Assembly: GCA_044350805.1 (NCBI GenBank)
Contig: JBILGU010000004.1
Coordinates: forward strand, 1 to 64,000
DNA: 64,000 nt
Reading direction: 5' to 3'
Source: UBA6136 sp044350805
GTDB lineage: Bacteria > Pseudomonadota > Gammaproteobacteria > Methylococcales > Methylococcaceae
This document shows, piece after piece, positions 52,430 to 62,316 of this stretch. Each line of letters starts with the position of its first letter. Within the stretch, counting starts at the first letter, position 1. Made by a program: the position numbers and the translations under genes. The notes below the pieces were generated by a model. The model was not told the origin of the DNA and made no database searches. It was given only the letters and a program-made list of their open reading frames with translations.

Positions 52430-53827
52430 ATGAGTAGCGAAGCCAAGCCCTGGGGCGGCCGATTCAGCGAGGCCACCGACAAATTCGTGGAAGCCTTCAC
52501 GGCATCTGTCGACTTCGATAAACGGCTGGCTCATCATGATATCCAGGGCTCCAAGGCCCATGCCACCATGCTCGCAAAGATCGGGGTTTTGACGGCCGAA
52601 GAGCGCGATGCGATTGTTCGCGGGCTGGACGACATTGACGCTGAAATTCGCGCTGGCACCTTTGTCTGGTCCGTTGAGCTTGAAGATGTCCATATGAACA
52701 TCGAGGCGAGACTCACGCAGCGGCTGGGCGAAGTCGGCAAGAAACTCCATACCGGGCGCTCCCGCAATGATCAGGTGGCCACCGACATTCGCCTTTACCT
52801 TCGGGACGAAGTGGATGAACTGATGGGATTGATCCTGAAGCTGCAGTCCGCCCTTCTCGATCTAGCCGAGCGGGAGGTCGACACGATCCTCCCCGGATTT
52901 ACCCATCTTCAGGTCGCACAGCCGGTCAGCTTTGGTCATCACCTGATGGCGTGGTATGAAATGTTGGACAGGGATCGGGAGCGCCTTGCGGACTGCCGCA
53001 AACGGGTCAATGTGATGCCGTTGGGTGCTGCAGCCCTTGCCGGCACAACCTTCCCCCTGGATCGCCCCTTTACGGCAGAACTTCTGGGCTTTGATCGCCC
53101 GGCCCGTAATTCGCTGGATGCCGTGAGCGATCGCGATTTTGCGATTGAGTTCACCGCCTGTGCCAGTTTGATCATGATGCACTTGTCCCGGTTTTCCGAG
53201 GAGCTGATCCTTTGGACCTCGGCGCAGTTCGGCTTCGTCGACCTTCCGGATGCCTTTTGCACCGGCTCTTCGATCATGCCTCAGAAGAAGAATCCGGACG
53301 TTCCAGAATTGGTGCGTGGCAAGTCAGGCCGGGTCTTTGGTCATCTGGTGGGGCTTTTGACCCTCATGAAGGGGCAGCCCCTTGCCTACAATAAGGATAA
53401 TCAAGAAGACAAAGAGCCCCTCTTCGATACGCTCGATACCGTGCGCAATTCCTTGCGGGCCTTTGCCGACATGGTGCCTCACCTCTCACCCAATCGGTCG
53501 GCCATGCGAGAGGCGACGCTCAAGGGCTACGCGACAGCGACGGATCTTGCCGACTATCTCGTTCGTAAAGGCATCCCCTTCCGTGATGCGCATGAAATTG
53601 TCGGTAAGGCGGTTCGTCTGGGTGTCGAGACGGGACGGGATCTTGCGGCGCTGCGCCTCGATGAGTTGACTGCGTTCTCGGGCGTCATTTCGGAGGATGT
53701 CTTTGAGGTCTTGACCCTGGAAGGTTCTCTCAATGCCCGCGATCATTTGGGTGGAACCGCGCCGAATCAGGTTCGCTTAGCCATCGCCCAGGCCCGTAAA
53801 GCCTTGCCGGGAGCGCCTTCTGCGTGA
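52430..53827 (+). CDS. argH: ArgH, argininosuccinate lyase
   Basis: ArgH splits argininosuccinate to arginine and fumarate. The 465-residue protein starts MSSEAKPWGGRFSEATDKFV. It has TGRSRNDQVATDIRLYLR and the fumarase/aspartase superfamily signature GSSIMPQKKNPDVPEL. The ATG at 52430 follows GAGAG; an in-frame ATG 63 bases earlier would precede the candidate -10 box. It stands alone, away from argB. Confidence 0.96.
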   Translation: MSSEAKPWGGRFSEATDKFVEAFTASVDFDKRLAHHDIQGSKAHATMLAKIGVLTAEERDAIVRGLDDIDAEIRAGTFVWSVELEDVHMNIEARLTQRLGEVGKKLHTGRSRNDQVATDIRLYLRDEVDELMGLILKLQSALLDLAEREVDTILPGFTHLQVAQPVSFGHHLMAWYEMLDRDRERLADCRKRVNVMPLGAAALAGTTFPLDRPFTAELLGFDRPARNSLDAVSDRDFAIEFTACASLIMMHLSRFSEELILWTSAQFGFVDLPDAFCTGSSIMPQKKNPDVPELVRGKSGRVFGHLVGLLTLMKGQPLAYNKDNQEDKEPLFDTLDTVRNSLRAFADMVPHLSPNRSAMREATLKGYATATDLADYLVRKGIPFRDAHEIVGKAVRLGVETGRDLAALRLDELTAFSGVISEDVFEVLTLEGSLNARDHLGGTAPNQVRLAIAQARKALPGAPSA

Positions 53828-54020
53828 TCGTGCGCGGCCCGTTTCTTAGAGGCGGGCTGTACCGGGTGAGGAGGGTTTACTCTCCTGGCATTAAATTTCT
53901 GGAGCAGGGGCGAGGCATGCCTTGGCCTGCTGGCCTTCCACGGGGGGCCCCTCGAGGCCTGAGCCCTCTCAGGCCGACCCGAGGAAAGCCCCGATTGATC
54001 CATCGAGTCTACGTTTCCTG
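53828..54020 (+). other. Intergenic region with several hairpins
   Basis: This 193-base gap between argH and a glycosyltransferase gene holds a perfect 8-base stem with a four-base loop (GGCCTGAG 53956-53963, CTCAGGCC 53968-53975). Shorter repeats lie nearby (AGGAG/CTCCT and GGCC/GGCC). None is followed by a T-run. It may be a leader or an attenuating region for the downstream gene. Confidence 0.4.
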
Positions 54021-55751
54021 ATGACGTCCTCTACACCAAGCAACACCTCCATTCCGGCCTGGGTCGGTCCCTTCTTTGCCCTGCTTTTTGCGACATGGGC
54101 AACCTTCGTTCATCTGGGTGATTTCTCCCTGCTTTCACCGGATGAGGGACGCAACGCCGAGGTTGCCCGAGAAATGAAGGTCTCGGGTTCCTGGTTGGTG
54201 CCCACATACGATGGGGCGACCTACCTCGATAAACCGGCTTTCTTCTTTAAAGCCTCCGCGTTGGCCTTGAAGGCCTTTGGCGATACCGAATGGGCAGCGC
54301 GTCTTCCTTCCGCCCTTTCGGCCTGGTTGTGGCTGATGCTTCTTTTTGCCTTCTGCCGAAGGGCCTATGGCCCGACGACCGCGAGTTTGGCCGTCGTCGT
54401 GATTGCCTTGACGCCTCTTTTTGAGGCCTTCGCCCGAATTGTCATTTTTGACATGATGCTGGGGCTTTTTGTCAGTTCCGCCATTCTGGCGGCCTATCGT
54501 GCGGGAGAGGTCGAGGGGAAGGCCCGACGCCATTGGTATCTTTTGGCCACCTTGGCCGCTGGACTTGCAACCTTGGTCAAAGGCCCCGTGGGTTTTCTGG
54601 TGCCGCTTTTGGTGATGAGCGTGTATCACGCGGTCTCCGGGCGACGGGCGCTGATCGGCTCATTCTTTCGACTGTCGCACGTTCTTCTCTTTCTGGCCAT
54701 TGTCCTTCCATGGTTTGTCGGGCTTTCGATCGCGTGTCCTGATTTTCCCTATTACGGGATCATGAAGGAGTCGATCGCCCGTTTTACTACCCCTGAATTT
54801 CGAAGGACCCAGCCGTTTTACTACTACGGCCTCATTATTGCTGGCTGCTTTTTCCCTTTCAGTCTCATTCTTCCCGCGGCCATTCGGGAAGGTTTTCGAA
54901 GGTCTTATCGACTCCATGATGCCGACCGGCTTTTTGTGGTCTGGGCCTTGGTGGTCGTCGTCTTCTTTTCCCTCTCCCAGTCAAAGCTCCCGGGCTATAT
55001 TTTGACAGGCATGGTGGCTCTGGGCGTCCTGGTGGCTCGGGTTCTGGCGCAGGCTCTCGAGGCCCATGAAGAAGTGGCCCGCCGGGTGTTTAGGTTTTCT
55101 TCGCTCCTTTTGGGCGTCGTTGCCCTCCTTTTGGCGCTTCCGCCCATGATGGAGCTTTGGATGCCCGGTCTTTTGCCTCATCCGAAGTGGCTGACCGCAA
55201 CGGTCCTGGAGCGCTTCATGCCGATCCTGCCGGGCTTCATTCTCTCCCTGGGGCTGACCGCCTGTGTCAGTCTGGGGGCTTGGCTGCTGCGCTCGCCTCG
55301 ATTGGCAATGGCTGGCTTTCTGGTCTTTCCCTTGCTTTTCCTGACCTTGAATTTCGAGTCGGTATCACGCCATGCCGGCATCAAGTCGGCGCGCCCCATT
55401 TTCGAGCAATTGCCCTCGACCCTCCCCGTCGATACGGAGTTTGCTTGCCTTGCCTGCATGCCCCATGGTCTTCCGTTCTACCTCGGTCGTGAGCTGACGG
55501 TCTTTACCGAGGATGGCCGGGAGCTGACCAGTAACTATGTTCTTTTCTCCATCAAAACCGGGAAGCCCTGGTCGGAGCGCTTGGTCCCGCTGGACCGTTA
55601 TCCGGGCTATCTTGCCGAACGACGACATCCGATTTTTCTGATGGCCCGAACCGAGCGGATGAAGGAAGTGACGGCATGGGCCTCCGGGCGAGAGATTGTG
55701 CTCCTTCCGGGAGATTACATTGGCGTTCTGCTCGAACGCCGGGAGCGCTGA
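54021..55751 (+). CDS. ArnT-like (GT83/GT39 fold) membrane glycosyltransferase
   Basis: This 576-residue integral membrane protein has about 11 to 12 hydrophobic segments. Its first extracytoplasmic loop carries the ArnT-type motif LLSPDEGRNAEVAREM, where the acidic residues are catalytic in known members. ATYLDKPAFFFKASALALKAFG and AARLPSALSAWLW follow. Members use polyprenyl-phosphate sugars to modify lipid A or other envelope glycans. The sugar is not predictable. Upstream in-frame sequence from 53922 is probably non-coding. The stop lies one base before the asparagine synthetase ATG, indicating an operon. Confidence 0.85.
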   Translation: MTSSTPSNTSIPAWVGPFFALLFATWATFVHLGDFSLLSPDEGRNAEVAREMKVSGSWLVPTYDGATYLDKPAFFFKASALALKAFGDTEWAARLPSALSAWLWLMLLFAFCRRAYGPTTASLAVVVIALTPLFEAFARIVIFDMMLGLFVSSAILAAYRAGEVEGKARRHWYLLATLAAGLATLVKGPVGFLVPLLVMSVYHAVSGRRALIGSFFRLSHVLLFLAIVLPWFVGLSIACPDFPYYGIMKESIARFTTPEFRRTQPFYYYGLIIAGCFFPFSLILPAAIREGFRRSYRLHDADRLFVVWALVVVVFFSLSQSKLPGYILTGMVALGVLVARVLAQALEAHEEVARRVFRFSSLLLGVVALLLALPPMMELWMPGLLPHPKWLTATVLERFMPILPGFILSLGLTACVSLGAWLLRSPRLAMAGFLVFPLLFLTLNFESVSRHAGIKSARPIFEQLPSTLPVDTEFACLACMPHGLPFYLGRELTVFTEDGRELTSNYVLFSIKTGKPWSERLVPLDRYPGYLAERRHPIFLMARTERMKEVTAWASGREIVLLPGDYIGVLLERRER

Positions 55752-55752
55752 G

Positions 55753-57615
55753 ATGTGCGGAATCTGCGGTGAGGTTCGTTTTGCGGGGTCGACGCCAGGG
55801 AACGGTGGGGTTGAAAAGATGCTGCAACGACTGCTCCACCGGGGACCCGATGGGCAGTGGATTCGTGGCGATGACCGCGCGGTCTTTGGAATGGCCCGAC
55901 TGACGATTCGGGGTCTGACCAGTGGCCAGCAACCTCTGGTCGATGAGGCCACCGGGGTGATGGTGGTCTGTAACGGCGAAATCGACAACCACGGTGAGCT
56001 TCGGACCTTCCTCGCCGAGCGCGGCCGCCCGGTGACCGATGACACGGATGTGGCCGTTCTCCCGGGACTCTACCTTGAATTGGGTGAGGCCTTTGTTGAG
56101 CGGCTGGTGGGGGCCTTTGCGATCGCCGTCTGGGACCCGCGGCGTGCCAGCTTGCTTCTGGCGCGGGATCGGGCGGGCGAGCGGCCGTTGTTTTTCAGTC
56201 GTTCGGACGGCCTGGTGTTTTTTGCCTCCCAGCTTTCAGGGATGGTGGATGGCGGCCATCATCCGACCACGCCGGATGCGGTCGTCCTCGCACGATATCT
56301 CCAGCTGGGCTATTTCCCTGCACCCGACAGCCCTCTTGAGGGAGTCCTGAAAGTGGGCCCCGGGGAATGGGTCATTTTGTCGGCTGAATCCACGCAGCGA
56401 CATACCTACTGGCGGCTTCCCAAGCGCAATGCCACAGCGGGGGATCATCCCCTCGAGACCTTTGATCGCATTTTCAGGGCGGCCGTTTATCGGCAAAGTG
56501 AAGTGGATGTTCCGGTGGGGCTCTTTCTCAGCGGTGGGGTGGATTCATCCCTGATCGCTGCGGTGGCCCGAAGCCAGCACCCGGATAAATCCATTACGGC
56601 CTATGGGCTTCGGTTTGGCGAAGAGTCCTTCGATGAGGGCAATTTCGCCGCGGGCGTCGCAAAGGATCTTCGCATGGACTATGTCCCGGTCTGGGCTGAA
56701 CCGGAACGCATTCCTGAGATGTTGCGGGAGGTCATTGCCACATCGGGTGAGCCTCTTGCTGACCCCGCCTGGATTCCGACGGCCCTGCTTTCGCAGCGCG
56801 CCGCCCAGGATATTCGCATTTCCCTTTCGGGGGAGGGGGCGGATGAGCTCTTTGGGGGGTATCCGACTTACTTTGGTGCGGGCATCGCCGAGCGCTATGC
56901 TGCATTGCCGGGGTGGTTGAGAGCGTTTCTGCGCACCCAGGTCGAACGTTGGCCCCCGAGCGATAAGAAAGTCACCCTGTCATTTCTCTTGAAGCGATTC
57001 GTTCAGGGCGATGAGCTGGATGGGCTCTCACGCCACATCCTTTGGAATTCCAGTCTGTCCCCCGCCATTCTTGCGCCCCTGGGGATCCATCCCCGACTTT
57101 CGGCGTGGTCTGGGGTTCAGGGGGAAAGCTTGCTGGATGAAATCCAGCGATACGATCTTGAGCGTTCGTTGGCGGAGGGGCTTTTAACCAAGGCTGATCG
57201 CGCCAGCATGCACTCGGCTCTGGAGCTTCGGGCGCCCTTCCTTGATGTTTCGGTGATGGAATTTGCCGCAACCTTGAGTGAAAAGCAGCGGGTTCAGGGC
57301 ATCAAGACCAAGGTCTTTCTCAAGGACTATGCGACGCGCTATCTCCCCAAAGAGATCGTCTATCGAAAGAAACGCGGCCTTTCTGTCCCCTTGGCCTCGT
57401 GGCTTCGAGGCCCTCTCAAGGCATGGGCGGAGGCCAAGGTCACCAATCCTGCGCTGGCAGATCTCGGCATCTATCCTGAGGCCGTCCGGACGGTCTTCGA
57501 TGCCCATCAGCGGCGCGAGGCTGATCATGGACGTGCGCTGTGGGCGCTGATTGTGGTGAGCGAGTGGCTGGATTGGTTGAATCATCAGCGCAAGGCTTTG
57601 GGGTCAGCGGTCTGA
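55753..57615 (+). CDS. asnB: Glutamine-dependent asparagine synthetase (AsnB family)
   Basis: AsnB makes asparagine from aspartate, glutamine and ATP; some relatives instead amidate cell-surface glycans or peptides. The 620-residue protein starts MCGICGEVRF, with C2 as the glutaminase nucleophile. HRGPDGQWI and the synthetase PP-loop SGGVDSSLIAA (near residue 260) follow, then GEGADELFGGY. GGGAG lies 7 bases before the ATG. It directly follows the ArnT-like gene, so a role in envelope modification is possible but not shown. It overlaps the murU 3' end by 12 bases. Confidence 0.9.
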   Translation: MCGICGEVRFAGSTPGNGGVEKMLQRLLHRGPDGQWIRGDDRAVFGMARLTIRGLTSGQQPLVDEATGVMVVCNGEIDNHGELRTFLAERGRPVTDDTDVAVLPGLYLELGEAFVERLVGAFAIAVWDPRRASLLLARDRAGERPLFFSRSDGLVFFASQLSGMVDGGHHPTTPDAVVLARYLQLGYFPAPDSPLEGVLKVGPGEWVILSAESTQRHTYWRLPKRNATAGDHPLETFDRIFRAAVYRQSEVDVPVGLFLSGGVDSSLIAAVARSQHPDKSITAYGLRFGEESFDEGNFAAGVAKDLRMDYVPVWAEPERIPEMLREVIATSGEPLADPAWIPTALLSQRAAQDIRISLSGEGADELFGGYPTYFGAGIAERYAALPGWLRAFLRTQVERWPPSDKKVTLSFLLKRFVQGDELDGLSRHILWNSSLSPAILAPLGIHPRLSAWSGVQGESLLDEIQRYDLERSLAEGLLTKADRASMHSALELRAPFLDVSVMEFAATLSEKQRVQGIKTKVFLKDYATRYLPKEIVYRKKRGLSVPLASWLRGPLKAWAEAKVTNPALADLGIYPEAVRTVFDAHQRREADHGRALWALIVVSEWLDWLNHQRKALGSAV

Positions 57616-58269
57616 TCGGAGCTTTTGGTCGAAGGCCTCGAGCCGTTCGATGGTGCCGATATCCATCCAGAACCCAGGCCAGAGCTCAGCGCTGACTTTC
57701 GAGGCCTTCATGGCCAATCGCAGGAGCGGCGCCAGGGGGAACCGACCGGCAGTGCATTCGGAGAAGAGTTCGGGTCGATAGACTCCGATGCCGCCGAAGG
57801 TCCACCGCGGCCCCCCTTCATCCAGCGCAAGCCCCCTTTCCAATCCAAAGTCACCCTGCGGGTGATGATCCGGGTTGGGCACCAGGACCAGATGGGCCAG
57901 ATCCATGGGTTTGTCCTTTAACGTTCCGAAAGGAAAGTCAGTCGCAATATCCCCATTGACGACCAGAAAAGGGGCTTTGCCCAACAGGGGCAGCGCGCGA
58001 TAAATTCCGCCGCCGGTCTCAAGGGCCTCATGTTCTGGGGAGTAAAGGATTCTTGCGCCAAAGGCTGAACCGTCTCCAAGACGTTCCTGGATCTTTTCCC
58101 CAAGGTGCGCAGTATTGACGATAATCTCGTCGATTCCGCCCTCGACCAGACTTTCAACGAGATGAAGAATGAGCGGTTTGCCGCCCGCCTCGATGAGGGG
58201 TTTGGGGGTATGGTCGGTCAAGGGTCGAAGACGCTCGCCCCGTCCCGCGGCCAGAATCATGGCTCTCAT
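57604..58269 (-). CDS. murU: MurU, N-acetylmuramate-1-phosphate uridylyltransferase
   Basis: MurU makes UDP-MurNAc from MurNAc-1-phosphate in murein recycling that bypasses de novo MurNAc synthesis. The 221-residue nucleotidyltransferase starts MRAMILAAGRGERLRPLTDHTPKPL and has VVNGDIATDFPF and the FWMDIGTIERLE C-terminus. In pseudomonads this route gives intrinsic fosfomycin resistance. Its start overlaps the amgK stop by 4 bases. Confidence 0.92.
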   Translation of the reverse strand: MRAMILAAGRGERLRPLTDHTPKPLIEAGGKPLILHLVESLVEGGIDEIIVNTAHLGEKIQERLGDGSAFGARILYSPEHEALETGGGIYRALPLLGKAPFLVVNGDIATDFPFGTLKDKPMDLAHLVLVPNPDHHPQGDFGLERGLALDEGGPRWTFGGIGVYRPELFSECTAGRFPLAPLLRLAMKASKVSAELWPGFWMDIGTIERLEAFDQKLRSDR

Positions 58270-59285
58270 GCGCCGGTAGGCTCCAGGAAAGTCGGCAAAA
58301 CCCGTGTTGCGACAAAGGTGGCAAAGGCCGCAAGATCGGGTTGATCACGGCCCACATCGAGCGCGTAGCCAAGGGTGCGAGGGATATCCCCGATGTAGCC
58401 TGGTTTTCCATCTCTCAGTTTCAGGCGACAGAAAATGCCTGCAGCCTTCAGGTGTCGCTGCAGTCCCATCAGATCGAACCAGCGCCTGAATTGGGCCTCA
58501 CTGACGCCTTCAATCAATCCTGCCTGGGCGAGGCGTTGATAGTATTGCGCAATCCAGAGCTTGAGTTGGGGTAAAGGCCAGGCGATGTAGCAGTCTCGAA
58601 GGAGGGAGGCCAGGTCGTAGGTCACAGGTCCTAAAACGGCATCCTGAAAATCAAGGACGCCCGGGGTTCCGTCCGCAAGCAGCATGAGGTTCCGGGAGTG
58701 ATAGTCCCGATGCACGATGACCGATGGTTGGGAAAGGGCTGAACGGATCAGACGATCGAAGGTCTCGGCGAGCAGCGCCTCTTCGCTTGCGGTCAGCGTC
58801 AGGCCAAGATAGCCCTCAATGCACCATTCGCGAAAGACGCCCAGTTCACGCCTGAGAAGCGTTTCGTCATAACGGGGAAGGTCAGGAGGTTCACCTTCAG
58901 GATTTTCGGCCGTCTGAAGCTGGAACAGGGTATCCAGAGCGCTGGCATAAAGGGGAGTCACCGTCGTGTCATCGAGAATGTCGAGGTAGGCCGTTCGGCC
59001 AAAATCGCTTAGGACGATGAAACCCATGTCTGCGTTGGCGGCAAAGATCTCGGGGGTTGGAACGCCCCGAGCCCTCAGCAGCTCGGCGGTTTTCAAAAAG
59101 GGCCGGATGTCTTCCTGAGGGGGCGGGGCATCCATGGCAATGCGTGTCTCATCCCCGACCTCAAAGCGGAAATAGCGTCTGAAGCTCGCATCGGACGAAG
59201 CGGCGACCAAGGCGGTGACGTTGATGCCAAGCTCGTTTCTCAGCCAGTCGAGAAGGGCATCGCGGCGCGGATCTGGGCGTTGCAT
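58266..59285 (-). CDS. amgK: AmgK, N-acetylmuramate/N-acetylglucosamine anomeric kinase
   Basis: AmgK phosphorylates the anomeric hydroxyl of MurNAc or GlcNAc, supplying MurU. The 339-residue protein has the aminoglycoside-phosphotransferase fold: SDASFRRYFRFE near the N-terminus, the catalytic VIVHRDYHSRNLMLL and the metal-binding GVLDFQDAVLGP. The amgK-murU pair divergent from lptD is the arrangement known in Pseudomonas. Confidence 0.93.
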   Translation of the reverse strand: MQRPDPRRDALLDWLRNELGINVTALVAASSDASFRRYFRFEVGDETRIAMDAPPPQEDIRPFLKTAELLRARGVPTPEIFAANADMGFIVLSDFGRTAYLDILDDTTVTPLYASALDTLFQLQTAENPEGEPPDLPRYDETLLRRELGVFREWCIEGYLGLTLTASEEALLAETFDRLIRSALSQPSVIVHRDYHSRNLMLLADGTPGVLDFQDAVLGPVTYDLASLLRDCYIAWPLPQLKLWIAQYYQRLAQAGLIEGVSEAQFRRWFDLMGLQRHLKAAGIFCRLKLRDGKPGYIGDIPRTLGYALDVGRDQPDLAAFATFVATRVLPTFLEPTGA

Positions 59286-59470
59286 GAAGGGCGGCGCTGT
59301 CTGGAAAAAACTTGCCCAAGCAAGGCCTGGGATCGGTTAAAATGAAACGTCGGAAGCCGCTATTTGAACACACTCGGCCGGTTCTCGACGACCTTCCCGC
59401 CCTTTCCGTACGCCATGGCCCCGAGAATGCCTTTACACAGCCTGCATCAGGGCGCCTGATCTCCTGAGCG

Positions 59471-62287
59471 ATGCCCGGGTTCATTCGCCCTACCTTACTT
59501 CTCATTTTCGGGTTGACCCTGTCCGCCCGGGGCGTCCTTGCGTCCGATGCAGACTGGAAGTGTGCTCCCGATCCCAAGACCGGGCACTGGAGTTGTGGTT
59601 CCGAGCACGCCGCAGAGCCTCAGGGCAAAGAGCTTGAGCTGGGGGAGGACGGCACCGCGCAAGAGCAACCCAAGGACCGCCAGTTCGATCCGCTGTCGGG
59701 AGAAACCACAGGTCCCGAGGATCGACCGGAGATGCTCAAGGGAAAGGACCCGTTCAATTCCGCGCTAGCGAAAGGCGAGCCCCCGAAAAGCAAGGTATCC
59801 GGATGGAACTGCGAGCCCAGCGCCGATGAGGGCGAGGACCGAAGCTGGGTCTGCTCGCTGACGGGAAGGGATCCCCGGGGGATGGCTCACGTGGTCAGTG
59901 AAGCCGGCGAGGATGATGAAAACTGGTCCGAGTCGCGCCAGATCACGCGCGAAGATGAAGAGCGATTCCTCACCCTGATGGGCAAGCTTCCGACCAACCC
60001 CTGGACCCGGCTCTGTGCTGTCAAGGTCGGCAAACGTCTCCCGCCGGCCTTGACCGAGTTCATGATGTCGCGTGAGGAGCGGCTGGCCCGGGATACGGCC
60101 CCCACCGATATCGATTCGGATTTTTTTGAGCTCATTGATAACGAAGTCACGACCTTCATCGGCAGCGTTCACATGACGCAAGCGGATCAGGAGCTCTGGG
60201 CCGACTTCATTACCCGAAATCTCACGAACAGTGCGGTCAACACCCATGGGAATGTGGTCTACAAGGACAAGACCCAAATCATGATGAGTGACAGCGCCCA
60301 TCTGAAGGGCGATGGCCGAGGGGTGTTCCGAAACAGCCAGTTCATCCTGCCTCAGGTCCCGGGTCGTGGAACCTCCAGGGTCACCTATCTGGATAGCGCG
60401 ATCCTCTCGCGCTACGAGACCTTCAGTTACACCACGTGTCCGTCCGGCAACCAGAACTGGGTGTTGCATGCGGATAACGTGATCATGAACAAAGACACGG
60501 GGTTTGCCAGAGCCCACAATGCGTGGTTCAGCTTCTACGATCTTCCGGTGTTCTGGACGCCGGTCATGTCATTCCCCATTGATGGGCGAAGGATGAGCGG
60601 TCTTTTGAGTCCCGTCATGGGCTACTCCCAAATCAACGGTTTCAATCTGGCCGTCCCTTACTACTTTGATATTGCGCCGAACATGGATGCCACCGTTCAG
60701 GCCCGCTATCTCAGTGAGCGAGGCTACATGAGTCTCAACGAATTCCGATATCTTTCCGACACCTCGCGAGGAAAGATGATCTTTGACATTGTTCCCTATG
60801 ATACGCAGACCAAGACCACCCGGGGTCAGTTTGGATTTCAGGATAGTTCGGCCTGGATGAAGGATCTGACCAGTCAGGTCGACCTCAACTATGTTTCGGA
60901 TGCGAACTATTTGGCTCAGTTGGGCAGTCCCTTGTCGATGATCGACACCAACAACATCACCAGCCGTGCGACGGTGAACTATTCGGCCGGGGAGTTTGGA
61001 AACGTCAACCTGATGGCCAACTACTACCAGACCATCAATCCGGCGATCCCCAAGAATGCGTATCCCTATTTCTATCTCCCCAAGCTCGAGCACAACTGGG
61101 GAACCGAGATTCTGGATACGGGTTTGACCTTGTCAAACACGATTCAGATGGCTGACATTCAGGCGGATTCCTCGTTTCTTACGACCGGCCAGCGGTTCAT
61201 CATGCGGCCAAAACTTCAGCTCCCCGTGGAGTCGAGCTGGGGCTTTTTCAAACCCAGTGCGACCCTCATCTACAACCAGTATTCGCTTCAGAACACCGGG
61301 CAGTGGCAGGCCCTTCAGCAGGCCAATGGGGTTGCCGTTCAGCAAACCGATACCCCCAATTTCACGGTACCGATTCTCTCCATGGATGCCGGGACTTATT
61401 TTGATCGGGATTTTGACCTTGGGGGACAGACCTGGCAACAAACGATCGAGCCGCGCCTGTTCTATGTCTACATTCCCTACACGAACCAGTCGGATATTCC
61501 GGTCTTCGATACGACCCCCTACGACTTCACGTACTACCAGATGTTCCGTGAAAATCGTTACACCGGTAACGATCGTATTGGCGATACAAACCAGATGACG
61601 GCAGCGCTCACATCCCGAATCATCGACGGGGAGAAGGGTTACGATCGTTTCCGGGCGACCATTGGCAACATCGCCTACTTTGATAATCGCCAGGTCACCA
61701 CGATTGGAACGACGCCCTCGACCTACGCCCAGAGCTTTTCCAACCTGGTCGGCGATGTCTATGCTGGCATTACCGAGGATTGGAGTATCTACAATGCCGG
61801 GCAATACAATGCCTCGCAAAACGTCATCTCGCGTGGACAGGTCGGCTTGACCTACAACAATCGGCAGAATCAGATCCTCAACATGATCTATCGCTACCGC
61901 TTAAACCAGAATACCAATACGGGATGTCCGACGAATGCGACCACATCCTACAGCTACCTTTCGACCTTCAGTGAGTGTCTTAACCTGACGGACGTCTCCT
62001 TCCGGTTGCCGCTTTTCGAAGGCTGGCACATGGTGGGTCGCTGGGAATATTCGTTCTTGAACAATACGACACTGGAAACCTTCTTTGGGGTCGAGCGTGA
62101 GACTTGCTGTTACAAGTTCGCTGTGATCGCGCGTCGTTACCTCAACACCATCAGCTCCAACGGGACCGCTCAGAGCAACGATGCCATCTATGTGCAGCTG
62201 GATCTTAAGGGTTTGTCGAGCGTCAACGCCGATGTCGACAAGTTCCTGCAGCGAACGATTATGGGTTACCGTTATCAGGATTATTGA
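59471..62287 (+). CDS. lptD: LptD, outer-membrane LPS assembly protein
   Basis: LptD is the outer-membrane barrel that inserts lipopolysaccharide, working with LptE. The 938-residue protein has a signal peptide (about residues 1-24), an OstA-like N-terminal domain after residue 200 and a large beta-barrel. The adjacent cysteines C879 and C880 (ETCCYKF), with N-terminal cysteines C31, C42, C114 and C129, match the disulfide scheme known for E. coli LptD. The N-terminal 200 residues are longer and more charged than usual, with two W-x-C-P-type repeats. It is followed by surA with a TGATG-type junction; SurA assists barrel folding. Confidence 0.95.
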   Translation: MPGFIRPTLLLIFGLTLSARGVLASDADWKCAPDPKTGHWSCGSEHAAEPQGKELELGEDGTAQEQPKDRQFDPLSGETTGPEDRPEMLKGKDPFNSALAKGEPPKSKVSGWNCEPSADEGEDRSWVCSLTGRDPRGMAHVVSEAGEDDENWSESRQITREDEERFLTLMGKLPTNPWTRLCAVKVGKRLPPALTEFMMSREERLARDTAPTDIDSDFFELIDNEVTTFIGSVHMTQADQELWADFITRNLTNSAVNTHGNVVYKDKTQIMMSDSAHLKGDGRGVFRNSQFILPQVPGRGTSRVTYLDSAILSRYETFSYTTCPSGNQNWVLHADNVIMNKDTGFARAHNAWFSFYDLPVFWTPVMSFPIDGRRMSGLLSPVMGYSQINGFNLAVPYYFDIAPNMDATVQARYLSERGYMSLNEFRYLSDTSRGKMIFDIVPYDTQTKTTRGQFGFQDSSAWMKDLTSQVDLNYVSDANYLAQLGSPLSMIDTNNITSRATVNYSAGEFGNVNLMANYYQTINPAIPKNAYPYFYLPKLEHNWGTEILDTGLTLSNTIQMADIQADSSFLTTGQRFIMRPKLQLPVESSWGFFKPSATLIYNQYSLQNTGQWQALQQANGVAVQQTDTPNFTVPILSMDAGTYFDRDFDLGGQTWQQTIEPRLFYVYIPYTNQSDIPVFDTTPYDFTYYQMFRENRYTGNDRIGDTNQMTAALTSRIIDGEKGYDRFRATIGNIAYFDNRQVTTIGTTPSTYAQSFSNLVGDVYAGITEDWSIYNAGQYNASQNVISRGQVGLTYNNRQNQILNMIYRYRLNQNTNTGCPTNATTSYSYLSTFSECLNLTDVSFRLPLFEGWHMVGRWEYSFLNNTTLETFFGVERETCCYKFAVIARRYLNTISSNGTAQSNDAIYVQLDLKGLSSVNADVDKFLQRTIMGYRYQDY

Positions 62288-62316
62288 TGCCATCGAGGAC
62301 AGGGAGCTCCGTGCGG

